From NCBI GenBank assembly GCA_019236085.1, contig JAFAJR010000271.1, forward strand, positions 1-6,419: DNA of 6,419 nt. Direction: 5' to 3'. The notes below the pieces were generated by a model, which did no database searches, was not told where the DNA came from, and saw only the letters and a list, made by a program, of their open reading frames with translations. Positions 5,769-6,419 of this stretch are shown here, piece by piece. A program made the position numbers and the translations under genes. Numbering within the stretch: the stretch's first letter is position 1; every line of letters begins with the position of its first letter. The DNA comes from Candidatus Dormiibacterota bacterium. GTDB taxonomy: Bacteria; Chloroflexota; Dormibacteria; Aeolococcales; Aeolococcaceae.

Positions 5769-6413
5769 CTACGGGCCCTGCGGCTCCGCGGCGTTTCCCA
5801 CGTGGTTGGCGTAGAACTTCTGCACCTCGGCGATGCTGAACACCGGGATCGGGTCATACCAGTCCCACGAGACGCAGGCGAACGGCACGCTCATCTCCTT
5901 GTAGGGAAGGATGACCACCTTGGCATAGCCGAAGTTGGGGTCCGGCGAGAGGTTGTGATACCAGGTGCGCAGCGCCTGGAACTCGGTGTCACAGCCGCTC
6001 GGGCAGTTGTAGAGCACCACGATGTAGCCGTGCTCCAGGTTGTGCACCCAGTATTCGGGCGGGATCTCGACGTTGTACGCACCGGTCTGTATCGGCGCGT
6101 TGCCGTACCCGAGGTTGTAGTGGCAGCCGCTCGTGGGGGGATTGTGGTTGTACTGGACCTGCGTTCCCTGCTGCACGTGCGTGTGCGGCATCTCATCCAC
6201 CGGAACACCGACCGCGGGCAGGCTGTTGACCGGCGCCGGCTTCACCGAACCGTTGGAGGACGTGAAGTAGTTCGACGTTCCCGACGTGGGACAGGTGGAA
6301 TTCCCCACGTAGTTGATGGTGGGCAGCTTGTCGAGGATGCTGGTGTTGGTGGAGCTGCTGCATGCGGCGACGGACGCGGCAAGCGCGCCGGCCAGCAGGA
6401 GCGGACGAACCAT
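5769..6413 (-). CDS. DUF3105 family lipoprotein
   Basis: Read from the ATG at 6413, the protein has 214 residues. It opens with a lipoprotein signal, MVRPLLLAGALAASVAAC, with Cys18 in a VAAC lipobox, so it is probably secreted and lipid-anchored outside the membrane. The DUF3105 motifs are clear: MPHTHVQQGTQVQYNHNPPTSG (75-96), where the family has a similar GxxH...Y...PPTSGxHY, and VHNLEHGYIVVLYNCPSG (123-140). The family's function is unknown; the many conserved His residues suggest metal or ligand binding. Unusual here are extra cysteines: Cys97 replaces the usual Pro in PPTSGPHY, and Cys41, 137, 141 and 180 are also present. A GTG two codons upstream (6417-6419) is an alternative start. 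The window ends there, so the ribosome-binding site is unseen and a longer N-terminus cannot be excluded. Confidence 0.88.
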   Translation of the reverse strand: MVRPLLLAGALAASVAACSSSTNTSILDKLPTINYVGNSTCPTSGTSNYFTSSNGSVKPAPVNSLPAVGVPVDEMPHTHVQQGTQVQYNHNPPTSGCHYNLGYGNAPIQTGAYNVEIPPEYWVHNLEHGYIVVLYNCPSGCDTEFQALRTWYHNLSPDPNFGYAKVVILPYKEMSVPFACVSWDWYDPIPVFSIAEVQKFYANHVGNAAEPQGP

Positions 6414-6419
6414 CCTCAC

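Overview
This is a GC-rich bacterial window, almost entirely coding, with very short gaps, overlapping gene ends and GTG as well as ATG starts. The gene families (MoxR/DUF58/TgpA-type operon, a BldC/MerR-like small HTH protein, a DUF3105 lipoprotein) point to a high-GC lineage such as Actinomycetota or a soil relative like Dormibacterota/Chloroflexota. The sequence alone does not settle which. No RNA genes, CRISPR arrays, insertion sequences or phage genes are visible.

Left edge (1-274, + strand): the C-terminal ~90 residues of a metallo-beta-lactamase-fold hydrolase resembling the RNase Z branch. It runs tail-to-tail into the operon on the other strand, and the two coding regions overlap by 14 bp.

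Centre (261-4754, - strand): a three-gene operon read right to left, consisting of a MoxR AAA+ ATPase, a membrane-anchored DUF58 protein and a large TgpA-type membrane transglutaminase-like protein. This is a widely conserved trio: MoxR is thought to act as a chaperone on its neighbours, DUF58 carries a von Willebrand-factor-A-like domain, and the transglutaminase-like enzyme puts a Cys-His catalytic domain outside the membrane. The gaps are 30 and 3 nt and all three genes share one reading frame. A sigma-70-like promoter lies just upstream of moxR, with a strong Shine-Dalgarno sequence that fixes its start.

Divergent control region (4755-4943) and small regulator (4944-5198, + strand): the regulator is an 84-residue BldC/MerR-like HTH protein. 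Its own promoter appears to have a 19-bp spacer filled by an imperfect dyad, an architecture typical of MerR-family operators. It may therefore regulate itself and, across the divergent region, the moxR operon.

Right side (5203-6413, - strand): a 175-residue glycine-rich multi-pass membrane protein of unrecognised family, preceded 38 nt upstream by a DUF3105 lipoprotein whose start lies at the window edge. A perfect 9-bp hairpin containing both stop codons separates the HTH gene from the membrane protein gene.

Overall the window is mostly ordinary core-type genome. The best leads are the regulatory architecture between moxR and the HTH gene, the stop-codon hairpin, and the cysteine-rich DUF3105 variant.
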